DNA of 64,000 nucleotides, taken from the NCBI RefSeq assembly GCF_005670685.2, contig NZ_CP062008.1, positions 4,216,001 through 4,280,000 on the forward strand, written 5' to 3'. The DNA comes from Mycolicibacterium mucogenicum DSM 44124. GTDB lineage: Bacteria > Actinomycetota > Actinomycetes > Mycobacteriales > Mycobacteriaceae. Under the pieces are notes generated by a model, which saw only the letters and a program-made list of their open reading frames with translations, ran no database searches and was not told the DNA's origin. The position numbers and the translations under genes were made by a program. Shown here one piece after another: positions 8,446-17,639 of the stretch (positions are counted from its first letter, which is position 1; the number at the start of each line of letters is the position of its first letter).

Positions 8446-9987
8446 ATGCCCGGGAAGCGCCCCCGACGATCCGCCCGCCGTTTCTCGAGCGTGGCATCAG
8501 CGATCGCCGGCAGCATGGTCTGCGCCCTCATCGCCCTGACCGGCATCCCGGGGGACGCCCCTGAGCGGGTCAGGATCGCCGAGCGGGCCAACGTCGTCAA
8601 CCTGCCGACCACCATCGGCTTCGCCGACTCCGACATCTACGGCCTGTCACCCGACGATGTGAACCGGACGTTGGCACTGATGGCCAACAACCGCGTCAAC
8701 ACCATCCGGTTGATGATCCCGTGGGCCGGGGTCGAACCCGTCCTCGGCCAGCTCGACTGGAGCCTGGTCGACAAGACGGTGAATGCCGCCGCCGCCATGA
8801 ACATGTCGATCATCGCGTTCATCAACGCGACCCCACCCTGGGCCATGTCGCAGGGCGGCCTGCCACTGAGCAGCCGGCCGTCGGACCCGGACGCCTACGG
8901 CGCGTTCACGGCCAAGGTGGCCACGCGTTACAAGGGGAAGATCTCCGCGTACGAGGTCTGGAACGAGCCGAACGCGGTGTTCTTCTACAGTCCCGCACCG
9001 GATCCCGCGGGCTACACCGACCTGCTGAAGTCGGCCTATCCGCGCATCAAGGCCGCCGACCCGAACGCGACGGTGATCGGCGGCGTCGTCGGCGCCGTGG
9101 TGGACTTCGGCTCGTGGTCGATCAACCCGGTGCGCTTCATCGCCGGGATGTACGCCGCCGGCGCCAAGGGGAACTTCGACGCGCTGTCGTTCCACCCGTA
9201 CAACTACAACCTGAAGTTCTCCGACGGCATGCTGATCGCGAATTCACCTGTGCTGCAACTGGTTCAGATGCGCCAAGTGATGATCGACAATGGCGATGAG
9301 GAAAAGCGGATCTGGGCCACCGAGTACGGCGAGCCCACGTCGGTGGTCAACGAGACCACGCAGGCCGCGTACCTCAAGGACATCTACACAAAGTGGCAGG
9401 AGATGCCGTACACCGGCCCACTGATGATCTACACCACGCGTGACCGGAAGACGGGAAGCAACCAGGCGGACGCCACCGTCGGGCTCTACCGCAGCGACTG
9501 GACGCCGAAGCCGGCGGCCGCGGAACTGGCGGCGACCATCGCCGCCGGCGTACCGAAATCCCCCGAGTTCCAGCGCTTCTCGCAGATCACGGACCCCGCG
9601 CACGGCTCGGTCCTGAGCCCGGTGTTCAAAGCCACCAAGACGGTGTGGGCGCAGGTCCGCACGGTCAACACCATCTACGAGCTGCCGAGCGGCTACGTGT
9701 CCTCGCCGCGCCCCGTGGCCGACATCGCGATGCAGCGGAATTCGGTGCCCGCGAGCGTGTTCGCCAACGGCCAACAGGACTTCACGGGTGGCCAGGCGTT
9801 CCGGGTCTGGTGGTCACCCGAGACCGGCGCCCACTGGGCCTCGAGCGCTTTCGCGCAGGCCTGGAAGCCGCAACTGGGGTTGGCCACCAGCGACGAGCGC
9901 TACGTCAACGGCTCCAACCGCGTCGACTTCCAGCACGGTTACATGGTCTGGGCACCGTGGGTCGGCGTGAAGGTCTACTACACCTGA
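8446..9987 (+). CDS. Secreted clan GH-A glycoside hydrolase (GH5/GH39-like) with LGFP-like C-terminal domain
   Basis: The 513-residue protein begins with a basic signal peptide or anchor (hydrophobic about residues 15-35). It then has a TIM-barrel glycosidase domain with WNEPN (acid/base Glu, about 174) and ATEYGEPT (nucleophile Glu, about 293), the two-glutamate arrangement of clan GH-A. About the last 80 residues contain FTGGQ, W-SPETGAHW, LGLATSDE and FQHGYMVW, closely resembling LGFP repeats found in cell-wall-associated mycobacterial and corynebacterial proteins. ATG 8446 is preferred because AGG-rich sequence precedes it; GTG 8428 lacks a site. It probably trims or releases the polymer. 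Its end overlaps the opposing glycosyltransferase by ten bases. Confidence 0.82.
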   Translation: MPGKRPRRSARRFSSVASAIAGSMVCALIALTGIPGDAPERVRIAERANVVNLPTTIGFADSDIYGLSPDDVNRTLALMANNRVNTIRLMIPWAGVEPVLGQLDWSLVDKTVNAAAAMNMSIIAFINATPPWAMSQGGLPLSSRPSDPDAYGAFTAKVATRYKGKISAYEVWNEPNAVFFYSPAPDPAGYTDLLKSAYPRIKAADPNATVIGGVVGAVVDFGSWSINPVRFIAGMYAAGAKGNFDALSFHPYNYNLKFSDGMLIANSPVLQLVQMRQVMIDNGDEEKRIWATEYGEPTSVVNETTQAAYLKDIYTKWQEMPYTGPLMIYTTRDRKTGSNQADATVGLYRSDWTPKPAAAELAATIAAGVPKSPEFQRFSQITDPAHGSVLSPVFKATKTVWAQVRTVNTIYELPSGYVSSPRPVADIAMQRNSVPASVFANGQQDFTGGQAFRVWWSPETGAHWASSAFAQAWKPQLGLATSDERYVNGSNRVDFQHGYMVWAPWVGVKVYYT

Positions 9988-11120
9988 GTCCCGCCGCGGA
10001 GCAGGTCGGCAACCGCCTTGTGCGGCAACCGGTCCTGCCACCGCTGCCGGTTGATCTCGTACAGCTGGTTCCCGAGGTCGACGGCGGCCGGCACCTCGGT
10101 GAGCAGCCTGCGGCACTCGGCGATGAACGCCGCGTCGTCGTCCAGCGGGCGCAGCCCGAAGATCGGCCCGAGTGATCCGATGGCCGCCGTGGTGGCGACG
10201 GCCGGCAGCCCGATCCGGATGGTGTCGAGCAGCTTGACCCGGACTCCCCCGCCGGTGCGGATCGGCGCGATCAGGGCACGGCACGTGCCTAGGAACGCCC
10301 CGAGATCGTCGACGAAACCGAGGTCGCGGACCCCGTCGGGATACACCGGGTCGGCCGCACCCGGTTTCTTGGCCCCGATGATGCACAGTTCGGCGCCGGG
10401 GATCCCGGCGGAGATGCGCGGCCACAGTTCGAGGGCGCGCAGGAACCCCTCCTGGTTGGGTGGCCAGTCGCGGGTGCCCATGAACACCAGCCGCGGCGGG
10501 GACGCCGCGATGTCGACCTGCGTACCGGGCGGCATCGTGATGTCCATGAACCGGGCGTCCCGGACGCCGTTGTCGCGGTAGTACTCGGCTTCCTCGGCGT
10601 CGTAGGTGCTGACGGCATCGGCCGCGCGCGCGACGCGCAGTTCGTCGCGGACCAGCCGCGGCTCCTCGATGCGCCCGAGCGCGCCGCGCGACGCCCGCCA
10701 GACCAGCGACTCACTCACGTTGGTATTGACGACGAGTCGCTTCTTCCCGAAATGCCTGCTGCGGAAGAACGATTCGGCCATGTAGCTGTGTTCGGCGACG
10801 AACACGTCGGCGTCGCTGCGGTCGATGGCGCGGACCAGTTCGTCGGTGTCGAACCGCACGTGCACCAGGCTGAGCCGGCGGCGCAGGGAGTCGACGAGCA
10901 GTCGGTGCGGGCGCACGGCCGGCTTGTGGACGCGTTCCAGCGGCAGGCCGCCGGGAATCAGGTCGGCGGTGATGGTGCCGGGTTCGGGCGACAGCGCGAT
11001 GGCCGACACCTCGAAGGAGTCGGCGGCCAGCTGCATGAGCATCCGGGCCAGCGCGACGTCACCGGTGTGTTCGAGCACCGGGTCCTTTGACAGGATGAAA
11101 GCGGTCTTGGGCGTGGTCAT
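9978..11120 (-). CDS. Glycosyltransferase family 4-like, GT-B fold
   Basis: The 380-residue protein has the two-domain GT-B shape. Features include the C-terminal donor-domain sequence RLVFMGTRDWPPNQEG, the segment LGFVDDLGAFLGTCRALIAPIRTGGGVRVKL (split here only for description) and the acidic loop region before GLPAVATTAAIGS. This matches glycosyltransferases of the GT4 group that act on lipid-linked sugars in exopolysaccharide operons. It is the last gene of the leftward operon from 16437, and its ATG overlaps the flippase stop (ATGA). Donor and acceptor sugars cannot be read from the sequence. Confidence 0.78.
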   Translation of the reverse strand: MTTPKTAFILSKDPVLEHTGDVALARMLMQLAADSFEVSAIALSPEPGTITADLIPGGLPLERVHKPAVRPHRLLVDSLRRRLSLVHVRFDTDELVRAIDRSDADVFVAEHSYMAESFFRSRHFGKKRLVVNTNVSESLVWRASRGALGRIEEPRLVRDELRVARAADAVSTYDAEEAEYYRDNGVRDARFMDITMPPGTQVDIAASPPRLVFMGTRDWPPNQEGFLRALELWPRISAGIPGAELCIIGAKKPGAADPVYPDGVRDLGFVDDLGAFLGTCRALIAPIRTGGGVRVKLLDTIRIGLPAVATTAAIGSLGPIFGLRPLDDDAAFIAECRRLLTEVPAAVDLGNQLYEINRQRWQDRLPHKAVADLLRGGTQV

Positions 11121-12253
11121 GAGTCCACCACGTCGCGGGGCCGGTAGACCGCCCAGGTGAACCCGGCGAGCATGATCGCGTCGGCGACGGTAGCCGCGAT
11201 GGCCGCTCCCACCGCGCCCAGCGGCGTCAGCGTCGCGAGGGCGGCGACCATGCCCAGTTTCACCGGCACCAGGCCGACGGCGATGGTGAGCCGGAAGACG
11301 TCTCGCCGCTGGGTGTACAGGATCACCTGCAGCACGAAGATGCAGATGCGCAGTGCGGCGAAGCCGCCCATGATCATCATGGTCGTGGCGAGCTGGGCGG
11401 GTGCCCCGAAGGCGAACAGGAAGCCGCCGATGATCAGCAGCAGCGAGCCGCCGAGCGCCGCCATCCGCAGGATGTTGCGCAGCGGTGGGGCCGCGGACAG
11501 GTCACCGCCGCTCTCCCGCAGCGGCTCGTGATAGGTCATGCCGAAGGACTGACCGGCGGCCGCCACCGCGGCCGCGACCACCCACGCCAGCTGGTAGTAG
11601 CCCGCGGCCGTGGTGTCCACCAGCGTGCCGAGCAGCAGCACGTCGCCGCCCAGATACAGCGTGGTGCCGAGCATTTCGCCGGTCAGCGCCGCGATCAACC
11701 GCGGCGGCCCGGGCGGTGCGGGCCGGTGGCCGACGGCCAGCTTGGCACCGACGAGCAGGATCAGCACGTAGGGCGTGCAGTACAGCAGCGAGGCATGGGT
11801 GAGCGTCGGGTGCGCCGAGGTGTACAGGTACACCGCGCCGATGCCGGCACTGGAGAACTGCCGCGCCGTGTCGAGCCGATACACCTTGTCCGGGTGGCCG
11901 TCTCGCGCGGACTGGCTCTTGACCACGTTGAGGGCGATCTCGCCGCCGGCCACCATCAGGCCGAAGCCGATGACGTAGTTGACGTCGAACGTGACCGCGC
12001 CGGCAATGACCAGGCCCACCGCGACGAGATAGCGCATGGTGCGCTCACGCAGGAAGTGCTCCTCGGATTCCCGGATGGCCCGGACCGCGAAGGAGTTGTC
12101 GACGGTGTTGCCGACGATGCCGTTGAGCACGGTCGCCATGGCGTACAGGCCGTATTCGGAGACACCCAGCCGCTGGACGAGGATCAGCGTCCACAGCAGG
12201 CCGACCCCGCGGCCGCCGTAGATCCAGACCAGGGAGATGAGCGTCTTCGCCAC
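11117..12253 (-). CDS. Wzx-like polysaccharide flippase (MOP superfamily)
   Basis: The 378-residue membrane protein has about eleven to twelve hydrophobic spans and an opening typical of polysaccharide exporters: WIYGGRGVGLLWTLILVQRL followed by GVSEYGLYAMATVLNG. Wzx proteins move undecaprenyl-linked repeat units across the membrane. The start given is GTG 12253; the frame stays open upstream to a stop near 12293, and residues LTAPDAPTRN would precede it if translation began at a CTG at 12283, which would place the start closer to the previous gene's end. Together with the polymerase-like gene at 6979 and the Wzz proteins it completes a Wzx/Wzy set. Confidence 0.8.
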   Translation of the reverse strand: MAKTLISLVWIYGGRGVGLLWTLILVQRLGVSEYGLYAMATVLNGIVGNTVDNSFAVRAIRESEEHFLRERTMRYLVAVGLVIAGAVTFDVNYVIGFGLMVAGGEIALNVVKSQSARDGHPDKVYRLDTARQFSSAGIGAVYLYTSAHPTLTHASLLYCTPYVLILLVGAKLAVGHRPAPPGPPRLIAALTGEMLGTTLYLGGDVLLLGTLVDTTAAGYYQLAWVVAAAVAAAGQSFGMTYHEPLRESGGDLSAAPPLRNILRMAALGGSLLLIIGGFLFAFGAPAQLATTMMIMGGFAALRICIFVLQVILYTQRRDVFRLTIAVGLVPVKLGMVAALATLTPLGAVGAAIAATVADAIMLAGFTWAVYRPRDVVDS

Positions 12254-12284
12254 ATTGCGGGTGGGCGCGTCGGGGGCAGTCAGG

Positions 12285-13412
12285 TCACACGCTCACAGAT
12301 GCTCGGGTCAACAAGTCGGTCCACACGCGGCCGAACGCCTCGGCCGTCCGCGGCCCGGAGCAGGCCTCGCGGTAGGCCTCGACGTGCCGGCCGAACTCGG
12401 CCAGCCGCTGGTCGTCGGAGACGAGGGACACGATGGCCTTGGCCAACGACGACGCCACCTGTTCGGGGTTCTGGTCGCCGATGCGGACGACGAGGGCACC
12501 GGCGCGTTCGTCCAGTTCGGCCAGGGCGCCGTAGTCGGTGCACACCACCGGGGTCCGGTACGCCATCGCGTGCGCGACGGAGCCGGACGCCGGGTAGGTC
12601 TCGGCGTAGAAGTGGCGCTTGCCGTACGGAATCACCACGGCCCGTACCGAATCGAAGAACGCATCCTCGGCCGGACCGTCGACCGGGCCGACGATCTCCA
12701 CCCCCGGCCCACCCGTCAGCGCCTCGGTCCCCCGGCCCGCCACGCGGATCACGACGTCGTCGGGCAGCTCCCGGCGGATGCGGGCGATCTGCTCGAACCC
12801 CTTGCCCCGGTACACATGCCCGAAGAAACCCACCGCCTTGGGCCGCTCGGTGAGCGGGCGCAGCCGCGGCCGTTCGGAGATGATGTGCGGCACGGCGGCG
12901 ACCGTGGTGGCGGGGTAGGTGGCCTTGATGGAGTCCGCGCCGATCTGGCTCAGCGCGACCATCGTCCGGTCCCCGTTGACGATGCCCTCGATCCGCCGCG
13001 ACAGCGGACGCAGCGGGTAGTGCAGGCCATGCATGACGAGCCGGTGCTGCGCCACGAACCGGGTCCGCGCCGGCCACCAGATGCCTTGCGGCGGATCGTG
13101 AACCGTCGCCGTCACCGGCACCCCGCGCAACCCCGCGATGGACCAGAACGCCGACACCGCACCGGCCGCCAGCTCCGCATGCACCAGCACGCGGCCCGGC
13201 GTACCGCCCGCCACCAACTCGGCGACCGCACGCCGGTGAGCCCGCACCTCGGCTACCGTCTCGGCGCCCGGACCCAGGGTGCGACGTTGTACGACCTCAC
13301 CGAACAGCGGCCGTACGGCGTTGACGAAGTTCTCGGCGTAGTCGCCCACCGCGGTCTGGCCTTCGGCCGGACCGATGTAGACCAACCGGTACTCGCGCAG
13401 ATCGACCGGCAT
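12285..13412 (-). CDS. Glycosyltransferase family 4-like, tandem paralogue A
   Basis: The 375-residue GT-B glycosyltransferase shares most of its middle (about residues 80-290) with the gene at 14144-15289. Common features are TVHDPPQGIWWP, the donor-domain start KAVGFFGHVYRGKGFEQIA, and the nucleotide-sugar region VIPYGKRHFYAETYPAS followed by MAYRTPVVCTDYG. The C-terminal 80 residues differ between the copies, suggesting different partners or donors. The ATG at 13412 overlaps the stop of the acyltransferase upstream by one base. It probably adds one sugar of the repeat unit. Confidence 0.82.
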   Translation of the reverse strand: MPVDLREYRLVYIGPAEGQTAVGDYAENFVNAVRPLFGEVVQRRTLGPGAETVAEVRAHRRAVAELVAGGTPGRVLVHAELAAGAVSAFWSIAGLRGVPVTATVHDPPQGIWWPARTRFVAQHRLVMHGLHYPLRPLSRRIEGIVNGDRTMVALSQIGADSIKATYPATTVAAVPHIISERPRLRPLTERPKAVGFFGHVYRGKGFEQIARIRRELPDDVVIRVAGRGTEALTGGPGVEIVGPVDGPAEDAFFDSVRAVVIPYGKRHFYAETYPASGSVAHAMAYRTPVVCTDYGALAELDERAGALVVRIGDQNPEQVASSLAKAIVSLVSDDQRLAEFGRHVEAYREACSGPRTAEAFGRVWTDLLTRASVSV

Positions 13413-14128
13413 CAGCAGAACAACGGCCGGTACTTTGCGCTGTAGCCCAATGCATCCGGATTACGCTTGGCGAACACTTTGGCGGGGTTGCCGCCGACCA
13501 CGTCGAGCGGGGCCACATCCTTGACCACGAGCGCCTGTGCGGCGACGACGGCGCCGCGGCCGATCAGGGCGGGCAGCACCATGGCCCGGCTCGCGATCCA
13601 GACGTAGTCCTCGATCACCGTCGGGATCGGGATCGGCAGGAAGTCCGGGTGGTTGATGTCGTGCCCACCGCCGAGCAGGTGGACATCGCTGGCGATCGTC
13701 ACGTTGTCGCCGATCCACAGGCCGGCCCGCGCGTCGAGCAGGCAGCGGAAACCGATGGTGGTGCCGTTGCCGATCGTCAGGAATTCGATGTCCAGGATCG
13801 TGGTGCCGCGCATGATGGTCGACCACTCACCGATGGTGGCGCCGAACAGCCGCAGGAAGCCCTGGCGGATGGTGTGCGACGGGATGTGCGTGATGAACAT
13901 GTTGAACAGCAGTTCGCCAATTCGGTTGCGCGCCTTGCGGCCCACGCCCATGCTCTGCATCTTGTAGTAGGTGACGCGGCCGTCTTCCCCGAGTTTCCAT
14001 TCCGGATCCGGCGGCAATTTCAAGGTCGGCGCGGCCGCTTTCTTGCGTGCCACATCTGCTGGGTCTGCCGTTGCCGGCTCGCCAATCACGTTGTTCGCTC
14101 CCGTCGTCCCGGATTCCGAGTTAACCAC
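13412..14128 (-). CDS. Left-handed beta-helix (hexapeptide) acyltransferase, WcaF/NodL-like
   Basis: The 238-residue protein has hexapeptide-repeat strands typical of LbH O-acetyltransferases (for example TIGNGTTIGF, LWIGDNVTIASDVHLLGGGHD) with the catalytic-type His in GGGHDINHP. It starts with GTG at 14128. It is a paralogue of the gene at 32340-33071, sharing THIP, RLFGATIG, GFRCLLDARAG and a C-terminal NPDAL motif. It sits between the two duplicated glycosyltransferases and presumably transfers an acetyl or other acyl group to an intermediate on the cytoplasmic side before flipping. Confidence 0.83.
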   Translation of the reverse strand: MVNSESGTTGANNVIGEPATADPADVARKKAAAPTLKLPPDPEWKLGEDGRVTYYKMQSMGVGRKARNRIGELLFNMFITHIPSHTIRQGFLRLFGATIGEWSTIMRGTTILDIEFLTIGNGTTIGFRCLLDARAGLWIGDNVTIASDVHLLGGGHDINHPDFLPIPIPTVIEDYVWIASRAMVLPALIGRGAVVAAQALVVKDVAPLDVVGGNPAKVFAKRNPDALGYSAKYRPLFC

Positions 14129-14143
14129 AGTGTTTCGGCCTAG

Positions 14144-15289
14144 TCAGTGCAGCCGGCCCTGGCGCGCCAGCATCTCCGACCACTTTGCGGCGTAGGCGGC
14201 GGCGACGTTCTCCGGCGACCGCTCCTGGCGCGTCCGGTCGGCGTTCGCCTCCAGTTCCTTGAGCCGGGTTTCGTCATTGAGCAGGGCCTCGATGGCCGCC
14301 GAGAACCCGGCCGGCAGCGCCTTCGGGTCATCGGAGTCCATGGGCACGACGACCGCGCCGGTCTCGGTGCCGAACTCCGCCAGCGAGCCGTAGTCGGTGC
14401 ACACCACCGGCGTGCGGTAGGCCATGGCGTGGGCCGCGACCGACGAGGCGGGGTAGGTCTCGGCGTAGAAATGGCGCTTGCCGTACGGAATCACCACGGC
14501 GCGCACCGAATCGAAGAACGCGTCCTCGGCGTCACCGTCGACGGCACCCACGATCTCCACCCCGGGGCCACCGGGCAGTGCCTCGGTCCCCCGGCCCGCC
14601 ACGCGGATCACGATGTCGTCGGGCAGCTCCCGGCGGATGCGGGCGATCTGCTCGAAACCCTTGCCCCGGTACACATGTCCGAAGAAGCCCACGGCCTTCG
14701 GGCGTTCGATCACCGCGCGGACCCTGGGCCGGTCGCACACGAGGTAGGGGGCGTAGGCCACGTCGGTGTTCGGATACACGTCGCGGATGGACTGCGCCCC
14801 GATCTGGCTCAGCGCGAACAGCGTCCGGTTCCCGTTGACCGCGCCCTCGAGCATCCGTGACACCGGGCGCAGCGGGTAGTGCAGGCCGTGCATCACCAGC
14901 TTGTGCCGGGCCACGAACTTCGTGCGGCCCGGCCACCAGATGCCTTGCGGCGGATCGTGCACCGTCGCCGTCACCGGCACCCCGCGCAAGCCCGCGATGG
15001 ACCAGAACGCCGACACGGCACCGGCCGCCAGCTCCGCATGCACCAGCACCCGGCCGGGTTTCCCACCGGCGACCAGGTTCGCCACCGCGCGCCGGTGACC
15101 CAGGATTTCCCGCGCGCTGTCGGAACCCGGCCCCAGCGTGCGGTGCTCGACGAGTTCGCCGACGTGTGGCCGCAGCGCACGCGTCAGGTTCTCCGCGTAG
15201 TCGCCCACCGCCGTCTCGTGGTCCGCCGGACCGACGTACACCAGGCGGTAGTCCTTCAGCGTCGCGACCGGGGTCGCTTCTGGCGCCAT
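14144..15289 (-). CDS. Glycosyltransferase family 4-like, tandem paralogue B
   Basis: The 381-residue protein is the duplicate partner of the gene at 12285-13412. It has the same landmarks (AVGDYAEN near the start, TVHDPPQGIWWPGRT, KAVGFFGHVYRGKGFEQIA, VIPYGKRHFYAETYPAS) and a divergent C-terminal third. DNA in the shared core is nearly identical over stretches of several tens of bases, including at synonymous positions. ATG 15289 overlaps the preceding stop by one base. It is likely a second sugar transferase of the repeat unit. Confidence 0.82.
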   Translation of the reverse strand: MAPEATPVATLKDYRLVYVGPADHETAVGDYAENLTRALRPHVGELVEHRTLGPGSDSAREILGHRRAVANLVAGGKPGRVLVHAELAAGAVSAFWSIAGLRGVPVTATVHDPPQGIWWPGRTKFVARHKLVMHGLHYPLRPVSRMLEGAVNGNRTLFALSQIGAQSIRDVYPNTDVAYAPYLVCDRPRVRAVIERPKAVGFFGHVYRGKGFEQIARIRRELPDDIVIRVAGRGTEALPGGPGVEIVGAVDGDAEDAFFDSVRAVVIPYGKRHFYAETYPASSVAAHAMAYRTPVVCTDYGSLAEFGTETGAVVVPMDSDDPKALPAGFSAAIEALLNDETRLKELEANADRTRQERSPENVAAAYAAKWSEMLARQGRLH

Positions 15290-16437
15290 CAGTACCCAGC
15301 CAGCTTGTCGACCGCTTCATGCAGTCGAGCGCTGAACGCGTCCTCGGTGAACTGGGAGACGTGGTGCTTGATCTTCTCCTGATCCCACGTCGCCGACTCG
15401 AATCGGTCCAGCGCCTCGCGCACCGAATCCGGTTGTGGTTCATCGAAATACAGGCCGGTGGTGCCCTCGTCGATGGTGTCGAGGAAGCCGCCGAACCGCA
15501 GCGCGACGCTCGGCCGGCCCCACACCCCCGCCTCGATGGGGGTCAGGCCGTAGTCCTCGAAACTCGATGACATCAGCGCTCGGCAGTTCTTGTAGAGCCA
15601 GGCCATCTGCCCGTCGGTCAGGTTGTGGAGCATGGTCACATTGTCGGTCTTCAACGACCGAAGCCGCTCGGCTTCCGGCCCGTTGCCGACCACCACGAGC
15701 TGCCGGTCGCTGCCGGCAAACGCCCGCACGATGACGTCGACGTTCTTGTACGGCAGCAGCCGGCACACGACGAGGTAGAAGCTGCCATCCGGATCGCTCA
15801 GGTCGACCTTGTCCTCGAGTTCCTCGACGGGTTCGACAGCGTACGACCGCGACATCGCCACCGGCGCGAACATCACCTCGGCGTCGATGTCGTAGGCCTT
15901 CTTGACATACCCGCTGATCATGGTCGAGATCGCGAGGTACTTGTCGGCCGCGAGCGCCTGCCGGCGGTCCCAGTCCAGCAGGCGCTTCTTGGTGAGCTTG
16001 AGGCCCAGGCGCTTGAGCGGGTTGGCGTGGTCCCCGAGGTAGGCCTCGGTCTGGTAGAGCCAGCGCGCCGGGTTGTAGCAGTAGATGAGCTTCTTGCCGT
16101 TGGTGCGGAAACCGTGCGACCAGCCACTGCAACTCGCCAGCACGATGTCGGCGTCGACGTACATGGACTCGGCCACGCGCGGATACAGCGGCAGGGCGGC
16201 CCGGTGGTACTTGCGGGCCAGACCCACCTTGTTGAGCGCGGACACCCGGATGTCCAGGTCGGCAAACTCCGGGTAGGTCAGCTCGGGGTCGTACAGCATC
16301 GTGTACAGCGGGGCATCCGGGAATGCCTTGGTCATCGAGAGGACAACTTTTTCCGCGCCGCCGAACTGGGTCAGATAGTCGTGGGCGATGGCCACCTTGG
16401 GGCCGTCCACTCCGTCGTACTTGCGCGTCGAATGCAC
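15289..16437 (-). CDS. Glycosyltransferase family 4 (mannosyltransferase-like)
   Basis: The 382-residue protein is a GT4 enzyme with GT-B fold: N-terminal KVAIAHDYLTQFGGAEKVV (glycine-rich acceptor loop), YCYNPARWLY, and in the donor domain VCRLLPYKNVDVIVRAF, VVVGNGPEAERLR and SSFEDYGLTPIEAG, which carries the conserved Glu motif for nucleotide-sugar binding. Similar proteins are annotated as mannosyl or related transferases in polysaccharide loci. GTG 16437 has GAGGGA about nine bases upstream. It is the first gene of the leftward operon 16437-9978. Confidence 0.85.
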   Translation of the reverse strand: MHSTRKYDGVDGPKVAIAHDYLTQFGGAEKVVLSMTKAFPDAPLYTMLYDPELTYPEFADLDIRVSALNKVGLARKYHRAALPLYPRVAESMYVDADIVLASCSGWSHGFRTNGKKLIYCYNPARWLYQTEAYLGDHANPLKRLGLKLTKKRLLDWDRRQALAADKYLAISTMISGYVKKAYDIDAEVMFAPVAMSRSYAVEPVEELEDKVDLSDPDGSFYLVVCRLLPYKNVDVIVRAFAGSDRQLVVVGNGPEAERLRSLKTDNVTMLHNLTDGQMAWLYKNCRALMSSSFEDYGLTPIEAGVWGRPSVALRFGGFLDTIDEGTTGLYFDEPQPDSVREALDRFESATWDQEKIKHHVSQFTEDAFSARLHEAVDKLAGY

Positions 16438-16866
16438 TGTTGAGTATCCCTCTGCGCCGATCCGGTGATCGTCTCGCGGTCGTGAAGTCAGCTACCCGCA
16501 AATGCCGGGCACGCATATCGAACCGCAAACTAACGCAATTGACAAGCTAAATGCATCGCGCCTGCGCAGGACGCGCCCGCGACGGTGCGCACACACCGGC
16601 TCAGCTAAGTGCAATTCACCACCGGAAATCTGCCGTCCGCGGTTCCACGACCGGGCCGTAACGCCTGTTCACGGCCATGCCGACCAGGCAATTCGCCGCC
16701 TCCGAGAGAAGGCTCGGCGTCGCCGCGCTCACGACTTGCCCAGCAAATACCACAGCCTGAACGGTGTTCAACGCGAGTTCTGGGCGGGACCAGCGCGCGA
16801 AGTGTATATTGACTTACCAGCAAACTGCTGACGCAGGACGTGCAAGCCGCGGGGGCGGAAGAATCT
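16438..16866 (+). other. 429-base divergent intergenic region between the polysaccharide operon and the methyltransferase
   Basis: The stretch is less GC-rich than its surroundings and carries no convincing gene. On the plus strand TATATT at 16805-16810 could be a -10 for the methyltransferase. A TTGACA box at 16539-16544 has no -10 at the right distance on the plus strand; its complement gives TTGTCA on the minus strand, upstream of the polysaccharide operon, also without a convincing -10. It probably holds the promoters of both divergent units. Confidence 0.4.
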
Positions 16867-17610
16867 ATGAACGGTGCGCAAATGAGCGGTACACACGTGG
16901 ACGTCCATTACAAGGACCTGGACACCCTGTGGCAGGGCTACGACGAGTCTGTCCGCACCTTGGCCGAGCGCGAGGGCGTCAAGGCCGTCGCCGAACTCGG
17001 TGGCGGCGCCAACCCCATCATCGGTGGCGACGACTGGAGCTTCGCCGACGAGCGCGTCGTCATCGACATCTCGGCCACCGAACTGGCCAAGGCCAACAGC
17101 CGCGTGCACACCCGCGTCGCCGATCTGTGCAAACCGATCGACAACGAGCTCAATGCATACGACCTGGTGTTCTCCAAGATGCTCTGCGAGCACCTGCCCG
17201 ACGCCCGCACGTTCCACGAGAACTGCTTCAAACTCCTTCGCCCAGGCGGACTTTCGGTGCATTTCTTCCCGACACTGTTCGCGTTCCCGTTCGTGGTGAA
17301 CCTGCTCATCCCCGAGCAGGCGGCGCGCACCGTCATCGGCAAGCTGCAGCCCGGCCGGTTGCAGAACCCGCACCACGAGAAGTTCCCGGCCTACTACCGC
17401 TGGACCACCGGCCCCACCCAGAAGGCCATCAAGCGCTACGAGAGCGTGGGTTTCCAGGTCGAATCCTGGTCCGGCGCGTACGGCCACGGCTACTACCGCG
17501 TGCTGCCGCCGCTCGACGCCCTCGAGCGCGCGAAGAGCCGTTTCCTTCTCAAGCACCCGGTGCCGGCACTGACGAGCTTCGCGGCTGTGGTCCTGCGCAA
17601 GCCGGCGTGA
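16867..17610 (+). CDS. Class I SAM-dependent methyltransferase
   Basis: The 247-residue protein has Rossmann-type SAM-binding motif I (VAELGGGANPI), an acidic end of strand 2 (VVIDIS) and the motif DLVFSKMLCEHLPD where methyltransferases of this group have a catalytic or structural loop, followed by LRPGG (motif III). I chose ATG 16867 because GGCGGAAG lies just upstream; GTG 16840 and ATG 16882 are alternatives. It lies divergent to the polysaccharide operon and may methylate a sugar of the polymer, but a small-molecule or lipid substrate is equally possible. Confidence 0.75.
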   Translation: MNGAQMSGTHVDVHYKDLDTLWQGYDESVRTLAEREGVKAVAELGGGANPIIGGDDWSFADERVVIDISATELAKANSRVHTRVADLCKPIDNELNAYDLVFSKMLCEHLPDARTFHENCFKLLRPGGLSVHFFPTLFAFPFVVNLLIPEQAARTVIGKLQPGRLQNPHHEKFPAYYRWTTGPTQKAIKRYESVGFQVESWSGAYGHGYYRVLPPLDALERAKSRFLLKHPVPALTSFAAVVLRKPA

Positions 17611-17639
17611 CCCGCCGAGTGGGCCCCCACCTTCACAAC

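Noticed and set aside
16539..16544. TTGACA as a -35 of a sigma-A promoter for the methyltransferase
   Set aside because: No TANNNT element lies 16-18 bases downstream on the plus strand, and it is over 300 bases from the gene.
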